DNA of 64,000 nt from Bacteroides fragilis (GTDB lineage: Bacteria > Bacillota > Clostridia > Lachnospirales > Lachnospiraceae), in assembly GCA_023664485.1 (NCBI GenBank), contig JAMPFK010000001.1, positions 729,849 to 793,848 of the forward strand, given 5' to 3'. Both the position numbers and the translations under genes were made by a program. Shown here in pieces: positions 1 through 8,310 of the stretch (position 1 is its first letter; each line of letters begins with the position of its first letter). Below the pieces are notes generated by a model that saw only the letters and a list, made by a program, of their open reading frames with translations, ran no database searches and was not told the origin of the DNA.

Positions 1-1
1 A

Positions 2-247
2 ATCGGAAGAGCATTGAATCATGTGGAAGACAATTCGCTGAGAGGGGCGGGAGATGTGGTGTTTCCGATGGTGGTGGCGGTCATATCCTGCTGGTGCGTG
101 AGCATTGCTTTTTCCTATATATTGGGCGTCCGGCTGGGCTGGGGACTGTATGGCTGCTGGATCGCCTTTATGCTGGATGAACTGTTCCGGGGTATTCTGT
201 TCTGGCGGCGGTTCCGGAGCCGGAAGTGGATGCGGATGCGCATATAA
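2..247 (+). CDS. MATE family efflux protein, C-terminal fragment (cut by window start)
   Basis: The frame is open from the first bases and ends at a TAA, so this is the tail of a gene that begins outside the window. The visible part carries the LRGAGDVVFPM stretch typical of the last quarter of MATE (NorM/DinF-like) multidrug and toxin exporters. Two hydrophobic segments follow, and the end is a basic tail rich in Arg. Family members are 12-helix membrane antiporters that export cationic compounds using Na+ or H+. A complete MATE gene of the same family is at 52280. Substrate cannot be judged from the fragment. Confidence 0.75.
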   Translation: MGRALNHVEDNSLRGAGDVVFPMVVAVISCWCVSIAFSYILGVRLGWGLYGCWIAFMLDELFRGILFWRRFRSRKWMRMRI

Positions 248-303
248 AATGTTTATGGTCCGGGATGCTCATCGCCAAAAGAGAAAAACGAAGGAGAGGC
301 GCC

Positions 304-1209
304 ATGGAATTTTACCGTCTTAATGCGGATGTGCTGCCGGACATTCATTTTGTGGATGATACCGTAATAGAACCGCCCTTTGTACATAAAAGACGGAAAG
401 CGGGAGAGTATGTCCTGTATGCCGTCAGGTCGGGAGAATTATATCTGGCGGAAAACGACGTTCCGTTGATCTTAAAGGAAGGCGATGTCTGCATTCTGGA
501 CAAGGACAGGACGCATGCTGGCACGCGCGCTACGGAATGCAGTTATTTTTATGTACATTTCCGCCACAGAGGTATGTGTCTGCTGGATGGGGAGGAGATG
601 GCGGGCGTATTGCTGGAGCAGAGGGAAAAAGCGCTGAAAAGCGATATTTTTTCCTATGATGCATGCGAGGGAAACGTTATCTGTCTGCCAAAATGCTGGC
701 ATATACAGGGCCTGGGGGACCGGGTGAAACTGTTTGCCGCGCTGGAACAGGCGAAACAGGAAAATTATAATCCGCTGGAGAATTACAAAATATTATGCGC
801 CTGTCAGATTCAACAGATGTTTATTCAGATCGGCAGAAGCTTTCTGACGGCGAAGCAGGAACAGCAGGCGGTAAAGTTACCGGCTTATTATGCGAAGGCC
901 TATTCGCTGATGGAGTGGATTAACAGGGAGTATGCGGCTCCTGTCACCGGAAAGATGCTGGAAGAAAAATTCCATGGAAATTTCGACTATATGAACCGCA
1001 CATTCAAAAAGGTGATGGGGCAGACGATTTTCCAGTATCTGACGCAGGTGCGCATTAATCATGCCAGGATGTTAGTCGTGCATACAAATATGCGGATGAA
1101 TGAGATCGGAGAAAAAGTAGGATTCCCGGACGAATATTATTTCAATAAGATCTTCAAGCGGTATGTGGGTATGCCGCCGGCGTCTTATGCGAGGAATTAT
1201 CAGGCGTGA
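304..1209 (+). CDS. AraC family transcriptional regulator
   Basis: A 301-residue protein with an N-terminal cupin-like sensor half (about residues 10-130, with a GDVCILDKDRTHAG strand-turn stretch) and a C-terminal double helix-turn-helix (about 205-300) ending in the family signature GFPDEYYFNKIFKRY. AraC proteins of this layout bind a sugar or other small ligand and activate nearby promoters. I chose the ATG at 304 because AAGGAGAGG lies just before it; an in-frame ATG at 226 has no such site. The next genes are alpha- and beta-galactosidases on the same strand, so it probably activates them. The ligand is an inference from neighbours. Confidence 0.85.
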   Translation: MEFYRLNADVLPDIHFVDDTVIEPPFVHKRRKAGEYVLYAVRSGELYLAENDVPLILKEGDVCILDKDRTHAGTRATECSYFYVHFRHRGMCLLDGEEMAGVLLEQREKALKSDIFSYDACEGNVICLPKCWHIQGLGDRVKLFAALEQAKQENYNPLENYKILCACQIQQMFIQIGRSFLTAKQEQQAVKLPAYYAKAYSLMEWINREYAAPVTGKMLEEKFHGNFDYMNRTFKKVMGQTIFQYLTQVRINHARMLVVHTNMRMNEIGEKVGFPDEYYFNKIFKRYVGMPPASYARNYQA

Positions 1210-1288
1210 CGCGGCAGTTCAGCGGCCTGGTCCGTTGTCTGGACTGCTGCGGCCGGGGTCTGCAGGTTGAGAGAAAGGCAGGGTTAAA

Positions 1289-2632
1289 ATGAACAAGAAC
1301 AGTTTTGCTGTTACGCCGCCGATGGGGTGGAACAGCTACGATTATTATGACACGACTGTCAATGAAGCGCAGGTAAAAGCCAATGCGGATTTCATGGCGG
1401 CGCATTTGAAGGAATTCGGATGGGAATATGTGGTGGTGGATATCGAATGGTATTCCAACGATGCCGGGACGATACGGGACAGATTTCAGTATATTCCGTT
1501 CGGCGATATCGAAATGGACGCATATGGCAGGCTGCAGCCGAGCCCCGTGAGATTTCCGTCGTCGGCGGGCGGAAAAGGCTTTGCGCCGCTGGCGGAATAC
1601 ATACACCGCCTCGGCCTGAAATTCGGCATTCATATCATGCGCGGCATCCCGCGCAGAGCCGCTCATGAAAACTGCCCCGTCATCGGGGCTGAGGAGACGG
1701 CGGAACGCATCGCGGATCCCGCTTCGATCTGTATTTGGAATCCGGACATGTACGGGGTGCGGAATACGGAAGACGGACAGGCTTATTATGATTCGCTGCT
1801 TGCCATGTATGCCGAATGGGGCGTGGACTATATCAAATGCGACGACATCTGCGACAGCAGGCTGTACCGGGAGGAACCCTTTCTCGGCTGGGAGGAGACG
1901 AGAATGCTGCACCGCGCCATCGAAAAATGCGGTCGGCCCATCGTTCTCAGCCTGTCTCCGGGGCCGGCGCATATCGAGCGCGCCTGGGAATACTGCAAAT
2001 ATGCCAATATGTGGAGGATTACCGACGACTTCTGGGATGACTGGAGCCTGTTAAAGGCAATGTTTTCCCGCTGCGAGCTGTGGCAGGATCATGTGCGCGA
2101 GGGCTGTTTCCCGGACTGCGATATGCTGCCCATCGGGAAATTGGGCAAAGGCTTTGGACAGGAGCGCGAGACCGGTTTCAGCAGAGAGGAGCAGAAAACG
2201 ATGATGACGCTCTGGTGTATGTTCCGTTCGCCGCTCATGATCGGCGCGGAGCTGACACAGCTCGACGCGTGGACATTATCGCTCTTGACGAACAGGGAGC
2301 TGCTCGCCTGTATGGGAAAAACCTGCCGCGGAACGCAGCTCATACGGAACGAAGAACAGGTCATCTGGAAAAATGAGGATATCGTTTCAGGCAGATTATG
2401 CGTCGCTTTTTTCAATATCAGCGATGAGGACGCCGCGCTTTCCGTGACGCTTAAAGAGCTGGGAAAAGTGGAGGAATCGGGAGAAAACGATTTCGGAGCG
2501 TCAGGAAGGGGCATACAGGAAGCGGCGCTCTGTGAGCTTTGGACAAAAGAGGAGAGCCGCACGGAATCGGGCAGGATCAGAGCGACGGTTCCGGCGCACG
2601 GCGTAAGAGTCTACCGGGTGGATCTGTTATAG
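1289..2632 (+). CDS. Alpha-galactosidase, GH27 family
   Basis: A 447-residue protein starting with the GH27 hallmark PPMGWNSYDYYD near residue 10. It should hydrolyse terminal alpha-1,6-galactosyl units from melibiose, raffinose-type sugars or galactomannan. The catalytic nucleophile is expected at Asp185 in YIKCDD and the acid/base at Asp247 in WRITDDFWDDW; both are present. The C-terminal 80 or so residues look like the usual beta-sandwich. No signal peptide is visible, so it acts in the cytoplasm on imported oligosaccharides. It lies 79 bp after the AraC gene and 64 bp before the GH2 gene, which suggests one transcript. The related families GH36 and GH31 do not share this N-terminal motif. 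Confidence 0.9.
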   Translation: MNKNSFAVTPPMGWNSYDYYDTTVNEAQVKANADFMAAHLKEFGWEYVVVDIEWYSNDAGTIRDRFQYIPFGDIEMDAYGRLQPSPVRFPSSAGGKGFAPLAEYIHRLGLKFGIHIMRGIPRRAAHENCPVIGAEETAERIADPASICIWNPDMYGVRNTEDGQAYYDSLLAMYAEWGVDYIKCDDICDSRLYREEPFLGWEETRMLHRAIEKCGRPIVLSLSPGPAHIERAWEYCKYANMWRITDDFWDDWSLLKAMFSRCELWQDHVREGCFPDCDMLPIGKLGKGFGQERETGFSREEQKTMMTLWCMFRSPLMIGAELTQLDAWTLSLLTNRELLACMGKTCRGTQLIRNEEQVIWKNEDIVSGRLCVAFFNISDEDAALSVTLKELGKVEESGENDFGASGRGIQEAALCELWTKEESRTESGRIRATVPAHGVRVYRVDLL

Positions 2633-2696
2633 CAGGAAGAGACAAAGCGCATTGATTCACAGAAAGAATTCCGAACAGGAAAAGAAAGGAATTGCG

Positions 2697-4940
2697 ATGG
2701 ATACGAGAACGATTGCATTACAGGAAAACTGGCGTTTTCATCTCGGAGAATGTGAGGATGCCTGGTATAAGGGATATGACGACAGCGGCTGGCGGGAGGT
2801 GACGGTGCCGCATGACTGGTCTGTGGAAGCGCCTTTTTCCCGGACCTGTTCCAGCGGAACGGGTTATCTGCAGGGAGGGACCGGCTGGTACCGCACGCGT
2901 TTTACTCTGCCGGAGGAATACCGGGGAAAGCGGATACGCCTTGTATTTGACGGCGTATATAAGAACAGCCGGGTCTTTTGCAACAGCTATTATCTGGGGA
3001 AAAGGCCGAACGGCTATGTTTCTTTTTCTTATGATATCAGCGGCTTTGTGCTTTTTGGAGAAGCGGAAAATGAAATCAGCGTAAAGGTGGTGCACGAGGA
3101 TCTTGCGGATTCCCGCTGGTTTACGGGAAGCGGCATTACCAGAAAGGTGACGCTTCTGGTGGAAGAGCCTGTACATCCTGTGGAATACGGGTGCACTTTT
3201 TTGACGAACGGAATTTCCGGCGAGGGGGAACATGCATGCGCGCAGATCGAGGTCGTTCATGAACCGGTCAACACAGGAAACGAGCGTGTGGAACTGTCTG
3301 TCAGGACGGTACTGCTTTCCGGGGAGGGAAATGCTGCGGCAGAGCTGTGCGGAGAGCTTACACTCGCGCCGGGAGAAACGGGAAAACTCGTGTTGAAAGG
3401 CGCCGTGGAAAGACCGCGGCTTTGGTCCCCGGACGATCCGTATCTGTATCGGATGCAGACGAAATACCGGGTAAACGGCAGAGAAGAATATCTGGTCTGG
3501 GAGGAAAAGACAGGCATCAGGACGATCGACTTCTGTCCGGACAAAGGCTTTTTCCTGAACGGCGTCAATCGGAAAATAAAGGGTGTCTGCGTGCATCATG
3601 ACGGGGGCTGCCTTGGCGCGGCGATGCGGCCGGAAGTCTGGCAGCGCCGGCTGCAAAGCTTAAAGGGCTGCGGCTGTAATGCGATCCGGTGCAGCCACAA
3701 CCCCCATATGCCGGAGTTATACGCGCTCTGCGATGCGATGGGATTTCTCGTGATGGACGAGGCGTTTGATGAATGGGAGAACCCGAAAAATAAATGGTCC
3801 GTCGGGCACAACGTCTATCCGCCGAAGCATCAGGGCTACTACGAGGATTTCCCGGAGTGGCATGAGAAGGATCTGCGGGCGATGGTCCGCCGTGACAGGA
3901 ATCATCCCTGCGTCATTCTCTGGAGCATCGGCAATGAAATCGATTATCCGAACGACCCTTACTGCCATCCGATGTTCGAGACGATGACGGGAAATAACGA
4001 TGCCAACAAGCCGGCGGCGGAAAGGCAATACAACGCCGACAGGCCCAATATGGAGCGGATCGCCGTTATCGCAAAGCGGCTTGCGTCCATCGTAAGGGAA
4101 GAGGATGAGAGCCGTCCGGTCACGGTCGCGGCGGCGTTCCCGGAGCTTTCCGCGGAGCTTGGATTTTTTGATGCGTTTTCCGTCGTGGGATACAATTATA
4201 AAGAGCATTTATATGAAAAGGATCACGAACGTTTTCCGGATAAGACCTTTCTGGGAAGCGAGAACAGCCACAGCGGCGAAGCCTGGAGGGCGGTGACGGA
4301 TCATCCTTATATCTGCGGGCAGTTCTTATGGACCGGAATCGATTATCTCGGAGAGGCCAGAGGCTGGCCCGTCCACGGTTCGCCGGCAGGGATTCTGACG
4401 ACGGCGGGCTTTCCGAAACCGGAATACGAAAGGCGCAGGGCCCTCTGGCTGGGAACGGATTCAAAAGAATATGCGGCGCGGCAGACGGAGACGGGTGCGG
4501 AAGTGGAATCAGAAAAGGCGGAAATTTCCGGCAATACAGGGGAGGCGGACGGCCTGTCAGCGATCCTCTGGAAGGAAAAGGACATCCTTTCCGGGGAACC
4601 GTGGGAAAGCAACGCCGGAAAAACGGGATACCTGTATCAGATTCTTGTAAAACTGACGGATAAGGACGGGAAAAAAGCGGCGGCGGATGACCGGGTGGTC
4701 GAGGCGCAGGTGCTGGGAGACGGCCGGCTTGCGGGAATCGATAATGGAGACCTGGCGGATGCGACCCCCTTTTTTGCCGGCAGCAGAAAGACTTACCGGG
4801 GCGATCTGGCGGTTTATGTGCGCAGAACGGGCATGGGAGAAATCCGCGTATTCCTGCGGATGCCGTGTGGAGAAAAAGCCGGAGAGCGGGAGGGAAAGAG
4901 CGAAGCGTTTACGGAAGTAATCATTGGAGGAGCGGTATAA
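2697..4940 (+). CDS. Beta-galactosidase, GH2 family
   Basis: A 747-residue GH2 enzyme. The order seen is an N-terminal jelly roll (about 5-160, with VPHDWSVEAPF), an immunoglobulin-like domain (about 170-290), and the TIM barrel with RCSHNPHMPELYALCD and VMDEAFDEW. The acid/base is Glu414 in WSIGNEID and the likely nucleophile is Glu522 in FLGSENS. A further beta-sandwich region follows at about residues 590-740. No signal peptide is seen, so it is intracellular. The start at 2697 has AAAGGA just upstream; the upstream in-frame extension to 2652 lacks a site. Some GH2 enzymes of this shape are beta-glucuronidases or act on modified sugars, so exact specificity is not settled by sequence; the galactoside neighbours favour beta-galactosidase. 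Confidence 0.85.
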   Translation: MDTRTIALQENWRFHLGECEDAWYKGYDDSGWREVTVPHDWSVEAPFSRTCSSGTGYLQGGTGWYRTRFTLPEEYRGKRIRLVFDGVYKNSRVFCNSYYLGKRPNGYVSFSYDISGFVLFGEAENEISVKVVHEDLADSRWFTGSGITRKVTLLVEEPVHPVEYGCTFLTNGISGEGEHACAQIEVVHEPVNTGNERVELSVRTVLLSGEGNAAAELCGELTLAPGETGKLVLKGAVERPRLWSPDDPYLYRMQTKYRVNGREEYLVWEEKTGIRTIDFCPDKGFFLNGVNRKIKGVCVHHDGGCLGAAMRPEVWQRRLQSLKGCGCNAIRCSHNPHMPELYALCDAMGFLVMDEAFDEWENPKNKWSVGHNVYPPKHQGYYEDFPEWHEKDLRAMVRRDRNHPCVILWSIGNEIDYPNDPYCHPMFETMTGNNDANKPAAERQYNADRPNMERIAVIAKRLASIVREEDESRPVTVAAAFPELSAELGFFDAFSVVGYNYKEHLYEKDHERFPDKTFLGSENSHSGEAWRAVTDHPYICGQFLWTGIDYLGEARGWPVHGSPAGILTTAGFPKPEYERRRALWLGTDSKEYAARQTETGAEVESEKAEISGNTGEADGLSAILWKEKDILSGEPWESNAGKTGYLYQILVKLTDKDGKKAAADDRVVEAQVLGDGRLAGIDNGDLADATPFFAGSRKTYRGDLAVYVRRTGMGEIRVFLRMPCGEKAGEREGKSEAFTEVIIGGAV

Positions 4941-4958
4941 AATCCGCAAAGGAAGTCA

Positions 4959-4987
4959 TTGCGTTACGGTTTTATTAACGGTATAAT
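4959..4987 (+). promoter_or_regulatory. Sigma-A type promoter for the PRTase-fold gene
   Basis: TTGCGT, 17 bp, then TATAAT, about 70 bp before the ATG at 5056. Both boxes match the housekeeping consensus well. This separates the gene from the GH2 gene upstream. Confidence 0.6.
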
Positions 4988-5055
4988 AGAAATATCAAAG
5001 AACCGATCGACGGTTTTCGCAGCTTATTACTGTGTCACAAGAAGGAGGTACACCT

Positions 5056-5700
5056 ATGCAGGAAATGATCAAGATTACTTCTAAGAACTACCCGAACATT
5101 GAATTGAAAGCGATTCCCGGACATTTTGTAACGCCAAGTTCCCATATCAACTATTTTCTGGATATGACAACGCTGAAAACGAGGCTGAGCGAAGCGTCCA
5201 TGACCGCGAAGGAGTTAAGCAGGCAGATTGTGGCATCCATGGTGGTAGATACGATCGTATGTATTGACGGCTGCGAAATTATCGGTGCGTTTCTGGCGGA
5301 GGAACTGACCAGCGCCGGCATTTATTCCAGAAATGCCCATCAGACGATTTATATTGTCACGCCGGAGTATTCGTCCGCAGGACAGATGCTGTTCCGCGAT
5401 AATTATCTGCCGATGATCAAGGATAAGAACGTCCTGCTTCTGCTGGCGACCGCGACGACGGGACGTACCGTTACGAAGGCGGTTCAGACGCTTACTTATT
5501 ACGGCGCTTCCATAAGCGGTATCAGCGCGGTGTTCAGCGCCGCGAACAGCGTTATGGGGATTCAGGTCAACTCTCTGTTCAGCACCGCAGACATACCGGA
5601 TTACAAGACCTATAACTCGGAAGGCTGCGCGCTGTGCAAGGAGAAAAAGCCGATAGACGCATTTGCGAACGCTTTCGGCTATTCTACGATTAATCCGTAG
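5056..5700 (+). CDS. Phosphoribosyltransferase-fold protein (OPRT-like) with altered PRPP motif
   Basis: A 214-residue protein related to type I phosphoribosyltransferases such as orotate PRTase. The central strand-loop VLLLLATATTGRTV (residues 126-139) aligns with the PRPP-binding motif, normally hydrophobic-DD-x-x-TTG. Here the two acidic residues at 130 and 131 are Leu and Ala, while TTG is kept. The C terminus has a Cys pair (GCALCKEKKP). The start follows AAGGAGGT, and the gene has its own promoter and terminator. It may be a regulatory or ligand-binding PRTase homologue (compare PyrR and PurR, which bind PRPP) rather than a normal transferase. Its link to the flanking sugar genes is unclear. 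Confidence 0.65.
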   Translation: MQEMIKITSKNYPNIELKAIPGHFVTPSSHINYFLDMTTLKTRLSEASMTAKELSRQIVASMVVDTIVCIDGCEIIGAFLAEELTSAGIYSRNAHQTIYIVTPEYSSAGQMLFRDNYLPMIKDKNVLLLLATATTGRTVTKAVQTLTYYGASISGISAVFSAANSVMGIQVNSLFSTADIPDYKTYNSEGCALCKEKKPIDAFANAFGYSTINP

Positions 5701-5726
5701 GCAAACGGCGGAATAGAATGTTGATA

Positions 5727-5756
5727 GGCGCAGGCGGGATGGCCTGCGCCTTTGTT
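5727..5756 (+). terminator. Intrinsic terminator after the PRTase-fold gene
   Basis: A perfect 9-bp stem (GGCGCAGGC with GCCTGCGCC, 5727-5735 and 5742-5750), a 6-nt loop and a following TTTGTT. Confidence 0.8.
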
Positions 5757-5788
5757 GCGGAACAAAAGCGTGTCGGCATGGGACGCCC

Positions 5789-5840
5789 GTCTGTTCTGCC
5801 GGCTCCTGGCAGGCATAATAACTGAAAATGGATTTCCGCG
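5789..5840 (+). repeat. Partial copy of the MITE-like interspersed repeat
   Basis: This 52-nt segment aligns without gaps to the right end of the palindromic element at 56622-56673: both begin GTCTGTTCTG and both end with AATAACTGAAAAT followed by GATTTCCG. The middle differs. It lies between the PRTase terminator and the lacI promoter, and no protein is encoded here. Confidence 0.6.
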
Positions 5841-5858
5841 TTTTGTTCGGATGCTTTC

Positions 5859-5887
5859 TTGACATATGCTGTAATTTTTCCTATCAT
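5859..5887 (+). promoter_or_regulatory. Promoter of the LacI-type regulator gene
   Basis: TTGACA, 17 bp, TATCAT: a near-consensus housekeeping promoter 55 bp before the gene start. Confidence 0.65.
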
Positions 5888-5941
5888 ATTTTCAGGTAAT
5901 ATTCCTATTGCTATGATATTTATCGTAAACGGAGCATGCCA

Positions 5942-6997
5942 ATGCAGAACGCAACAGAAAACAAAGTAATTACGATATACGATATCGCGAAAGAGGCGGG
6001 CGTTTCCCCATCGACGGTGTCGAGAGTGCTGAACAATAACGCCAATGTGCGTCGGGAAAAGCGGGAGAAGATTCAGAGCCTTATCGAAAAATATAATTTT
6101 ACGCCGAATGCGATGGCGCGCGGGCTTTCCGATACGAAGAGCGGCGTCATCGGCATCGTGGCGGCGGATGTCCGGAACCCCTATTATGCGGAGGTCTTTG
6201 TATCCTGTGAGAATGCGGCCAGGGAGGCCGGTTATACGGTGCTTTTGTGCAATTCCCTCGGAGAGACGGAGCGGGAGTTCTTACATCTCGATATGCTCCA
6301 GGAGCAGCGGGTGGAGGCGATTATTCAGCTGGGAGGCCGTGTGGACGATCTCGTTTCCAACGAAAAATATGTGGAAAAAGTCAACCAGCTGGCCACCGCG
6401 ATTCCGATGGTCGTAACGGGTAAGCTCGACGGCACACAGTGTTATGAGGTGCAGATCGACGCGGCGCGGGCGATGGAGCTTCTGATGGAATATCTATATG
6501 GCCTCGGACACCGGAAGATCGCGTTGGCGGGCGGCAGGAGGAGCGTCACATCCACTTATAAAAAGCATCGGAAATACAAGGAATTTCTGGAGCAGCACAA
6601 AATAAAATACCGGGAAGAATATGTTATCGACGGAAGCTATGATTATGAGACGGGATATTTTGGCATGAACCAGCTGCTGGAGCTGGAGGATATTCCAACG
6701 GCGGTCATAGCGATCAACGATTTTTCGGCGGCCGGGGTCATGCGGAGCGCGGCGGAGCATGGATACCGGATTCCGCAGGATATATCGGTAGTCAGTTACG
6801 ATAATACGAATCTTACGGATTTGATGATGCCTAAGATGACGAGCATCGATTACGATTATGTAACCTTTGGAAGAAAACTTGTGGACACGGCGATAGCCGC
6901 GGCGCAGGGAAGAAAAGTGCCGATGCACCAGAAGGTGATACCATCTTTGGTGGTGCGGGAAAGCAGCGCGCCGCCGCCTGACGGCACTTTTCCATGA
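5942..6997 (+). CDS. LacI family transcriptional regulator
   Basis: A roughly 351-residue protein. The N-terminal helix-turn-helix (about residues 8-55) reads ITIYDIAKEAGVSPSTVSRV, the strongest form of the LacI signature, with the hinge helix near NAMARGLS. The rest (about 60-340) is a periplasmic-binding-protein-like sugar sensor. I prefer the ATG at 5942: the GGAG site is 7 nt from it but only 1 nt from the alternative ATG at 5936. It has its own promoter and terminator and stands immediately before the sugar transporter genes. It probably binds the paired GCAACCGRTTTCA sites around the transporter promoter and is released by a galactoside or a related sugar. Confidence 0.9.
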   Translation: MQNATENKVITIYDIAKEAGVSPSTVSRVLNNNANVRREKREKIQSLIEKYNFTPNAMARGLSDTKSGVIGIVAADVRNPYYAEVFVSCENAAREAGYTVLLCNSLGETEREFLHLDMLQEQRVEAIIQLGGRVDDLVSNEKYVEKVNQLATAIPMVVTGKLDGTQCYEVQIDAARAMELLMEYLYGLGHRKIALAGGRRSVTSTYKKHRKYKEFLEQHKIKYREEYVIDGSYDYETGYFGMNQLLELEDIPTAVIAINDFSAAGVMRSAAEHGYRIPQDISVVSYDNTNLTDLMMPKMTSIDYDYVTFGRKLVDTAIAAAQGRKVPMHQKVIPSLVVRESSAPPPDGTFP

Positions 6998-7061
6998 CAG
7001 TTTTGCAGTCCTGGAACGGCGGCATACGCTAAAGAAATATCATAAATAAGAACAGCAGCAT

Positions 7062-7109
7062 CGGGGAAGCCCTGCGCCGGAATATGGACGCAGGGCTTCC
7101 CGTTCGTTT
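7062..7109 (+). terminator. Intrinsic terminator after the LacI-type gene
   Basis: A perfect 13-bp stem (7064-7076 with 7089-7101) around a 12-nt loop, followed by a modest T-rich tail (GTTCGTTTG). Confidence 0.75.
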
Positions 7110-7129
7110 GTCAAATCCCAATGATTACT

Positions 7130-7139
7130 TAAACGTTTA
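7130..7139 (+). promoter_or_regulatory. LacI/cre-like palindrome
   Basis: TAAACGTTTA, a perfect 10-bp palindrome with the central CG typical of LacI/CcpA-family operators, about 90 bp upstream of the transporter promoter. It could be a cre site or an auxiliary site for the adjacent regulator. Confidence 0.45.
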
Positions 7140-7206
7140 CGAATAAATTCTATACAGCAAACTGCACAAAAACTCTCGGATAAAAATCGCCATATTTAAC
7201 AAAAAA

Positions 7207-7220
7207 GCAACCGGTTTCAG
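7207..7220 (+). promoter_or_regulatory. LacI-type operator, upstream copy
   Basis: GCAACCGGTTTCAG, with AACCGGTT as a perfect palindrome at 7209-7216. It sits just upstream of the -35 box and matches 7271-7284 in 12 of 14 positions. Confidence 0.6.
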
Positions 7221-7228
7221 TAAAGCTA

Positions 7229-7257
7229 TTGACAAATCGGGGGGGGTATGATATGGT
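7229..7257 (+). promoter_or_regulatory. Promoter of the sugar ABC transporter operon
   Basis: TTGACA (7229-7234), 17 bp including a run of eight G, then TATGGT (7252-7257). It is framed by the two LacI-type sites. Confidence 0.7.
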
Positions 7258-7270
7258 AAAAAAGCAGATT

Positions 7271-7284
7271 GCAACCGATTTCAA
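7271..7284 (+). promoter_or_regulatory. LacI-type operator, downstream copy
   Basis: GCAACCGATTTCAA, just downstream of the expected transcription start. Its centre is 64 bp from the centre of the upstream copy, close to six helical turns. Confidence 0.6.
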
Positions 7285-7364
7285 AATACAAAAAGGTAGC
7301 AAATGTAACAAAAAGAAAGAACGCTCACCGGAAAACGCAGAGCGCTTCAGAATGGGGGTAAAAC

Positions 7365-8297
7365 ATGAAAAAACGCAAAAGCGGACTGACTTTCTGGCAG
7401 AAAGTCGTAAAAGACCGGACACTGATCCTGATGTGTATTCCGGCAATTCTATTTTTCTTTCTGTTCAACTATATGCCGTTACCCGGCGTATATGCAGCAT
7501 TCGTTAAATACAACTACCGGGACGGTATTTTCGGCAGTAAGTTCATCGGATTTGACAATTTCAAATTCCTTGTAACATCCGGCGAATTGTTTAATCTGAC
7601 GAAGAACACCATCCTTTATAATCTGGCATTTATTTTATTAGGCAATGTGCTCGCGGTATTCGTAGCGATTCTGCTCAACGAGCTGCAGAGCAAAATGTTC
7701 AAGAAAGTATCCCAGACGATTTTGTTCCTTCCGTACTTCATTTCGCAGGTACTGGTAGGACTTCTTGTATTCAACCTTTTGAACTTCGATACGGGTTTTG
7801 TCAACGGTATTCTGACGAGTCTCGGCAGAGATAAATGGCAGCCCTATTCCGACCCGAACGTATGGCCGGTACTGCTGGTAGTCATTTATCTGTGGCAGCA
7901 GACAGGATATAATTCGGTCGTATATTTCGCGTCCATCATGGGCATCGACGGCGAGATGATGGAAGCGGCGAAGGTAGACGGAGCGAACGGTTTCCAGAGA
8001 ATCCGTTACATTATCCTTCCTTCTTTGAAGCCGACGATCGTTATCCTGTTACTGTTCGCGCTGGGCGGCATCGTAAAAGGTAATTTCGGTCTGTTCTACA
8101 ACATCGTCGGAACGAATCCGCTTCTTTATCCGACGACCGATATCATCGAGACCTATGTATACCGTGCATCAATGGTAAGCTTTAACTTCTCGACGGCATC
8201 TGCGGTTGGTCTGTATCAGTCGATCATCGGATTTGTCATCGTAATGACAGTCAACTGGATCGTAAAGAAAATCGAACCGGATTATTCATTGTTCTAG
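7365..8297 (+). CDS. CUT1 sugar ABC transporter permease (LplB-like)
   Basis: A 310-residue inner-membrane permease with six predicted helices. The first is near residues 22-42 and the loop facing the ATPase reads EAAKVDGANGFQRIRY, the EAA motif of binding-protein-dependent permeases (about residues 205-220). The family imports oligosaccharides with a partner permease and a binding lipoprotein, both present downstream. The GGGGGT site lies 6 nt before the ATG. No ATP-binding gene is in the cluster, so a shared MsmK-like ATPase elsewhere is expected. The substrate is likely a galactoside or arabinoside, judged from the flanking hydrolases. Confidence 0.88.
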   Translation: MKKRKSGLTFWQKVVKDRTLILMCIPAILFFFLFNYMPLPGVYAAFVKYNYRDGIFGSKFIGFDNFKFLVTSGELFNLTKNTILYNLAFILLGNVLAVFVAILLNELQSKMFKKVSQTILFLPYFISQVLVGLLVFNLLNFDTGFVNGILTSLGRDKWQPYSDPNVWPVLLVVIYLWQQTGYNSVVYFASIMGIDGEMMEAAKVDGANGFQRIRYIILPSLKPTIVILLLFALGGIVKGNFGLFYNIVGTNPLLYPTTDIIETYVYRASMVSFNFSTASAVGLYQSIIGFVIVMTVNWIVKKIEPDYSLF

Positions 8298-8310
8298 GAG
8301 GGAGCGGATT

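Noticed and set aside
226..303. Longer AraC start at ATG 226
   Set aside because: The extension overlaps the MATE tail, is basic and unlike the family; ATG 304 has AAGGAGAGG before it.
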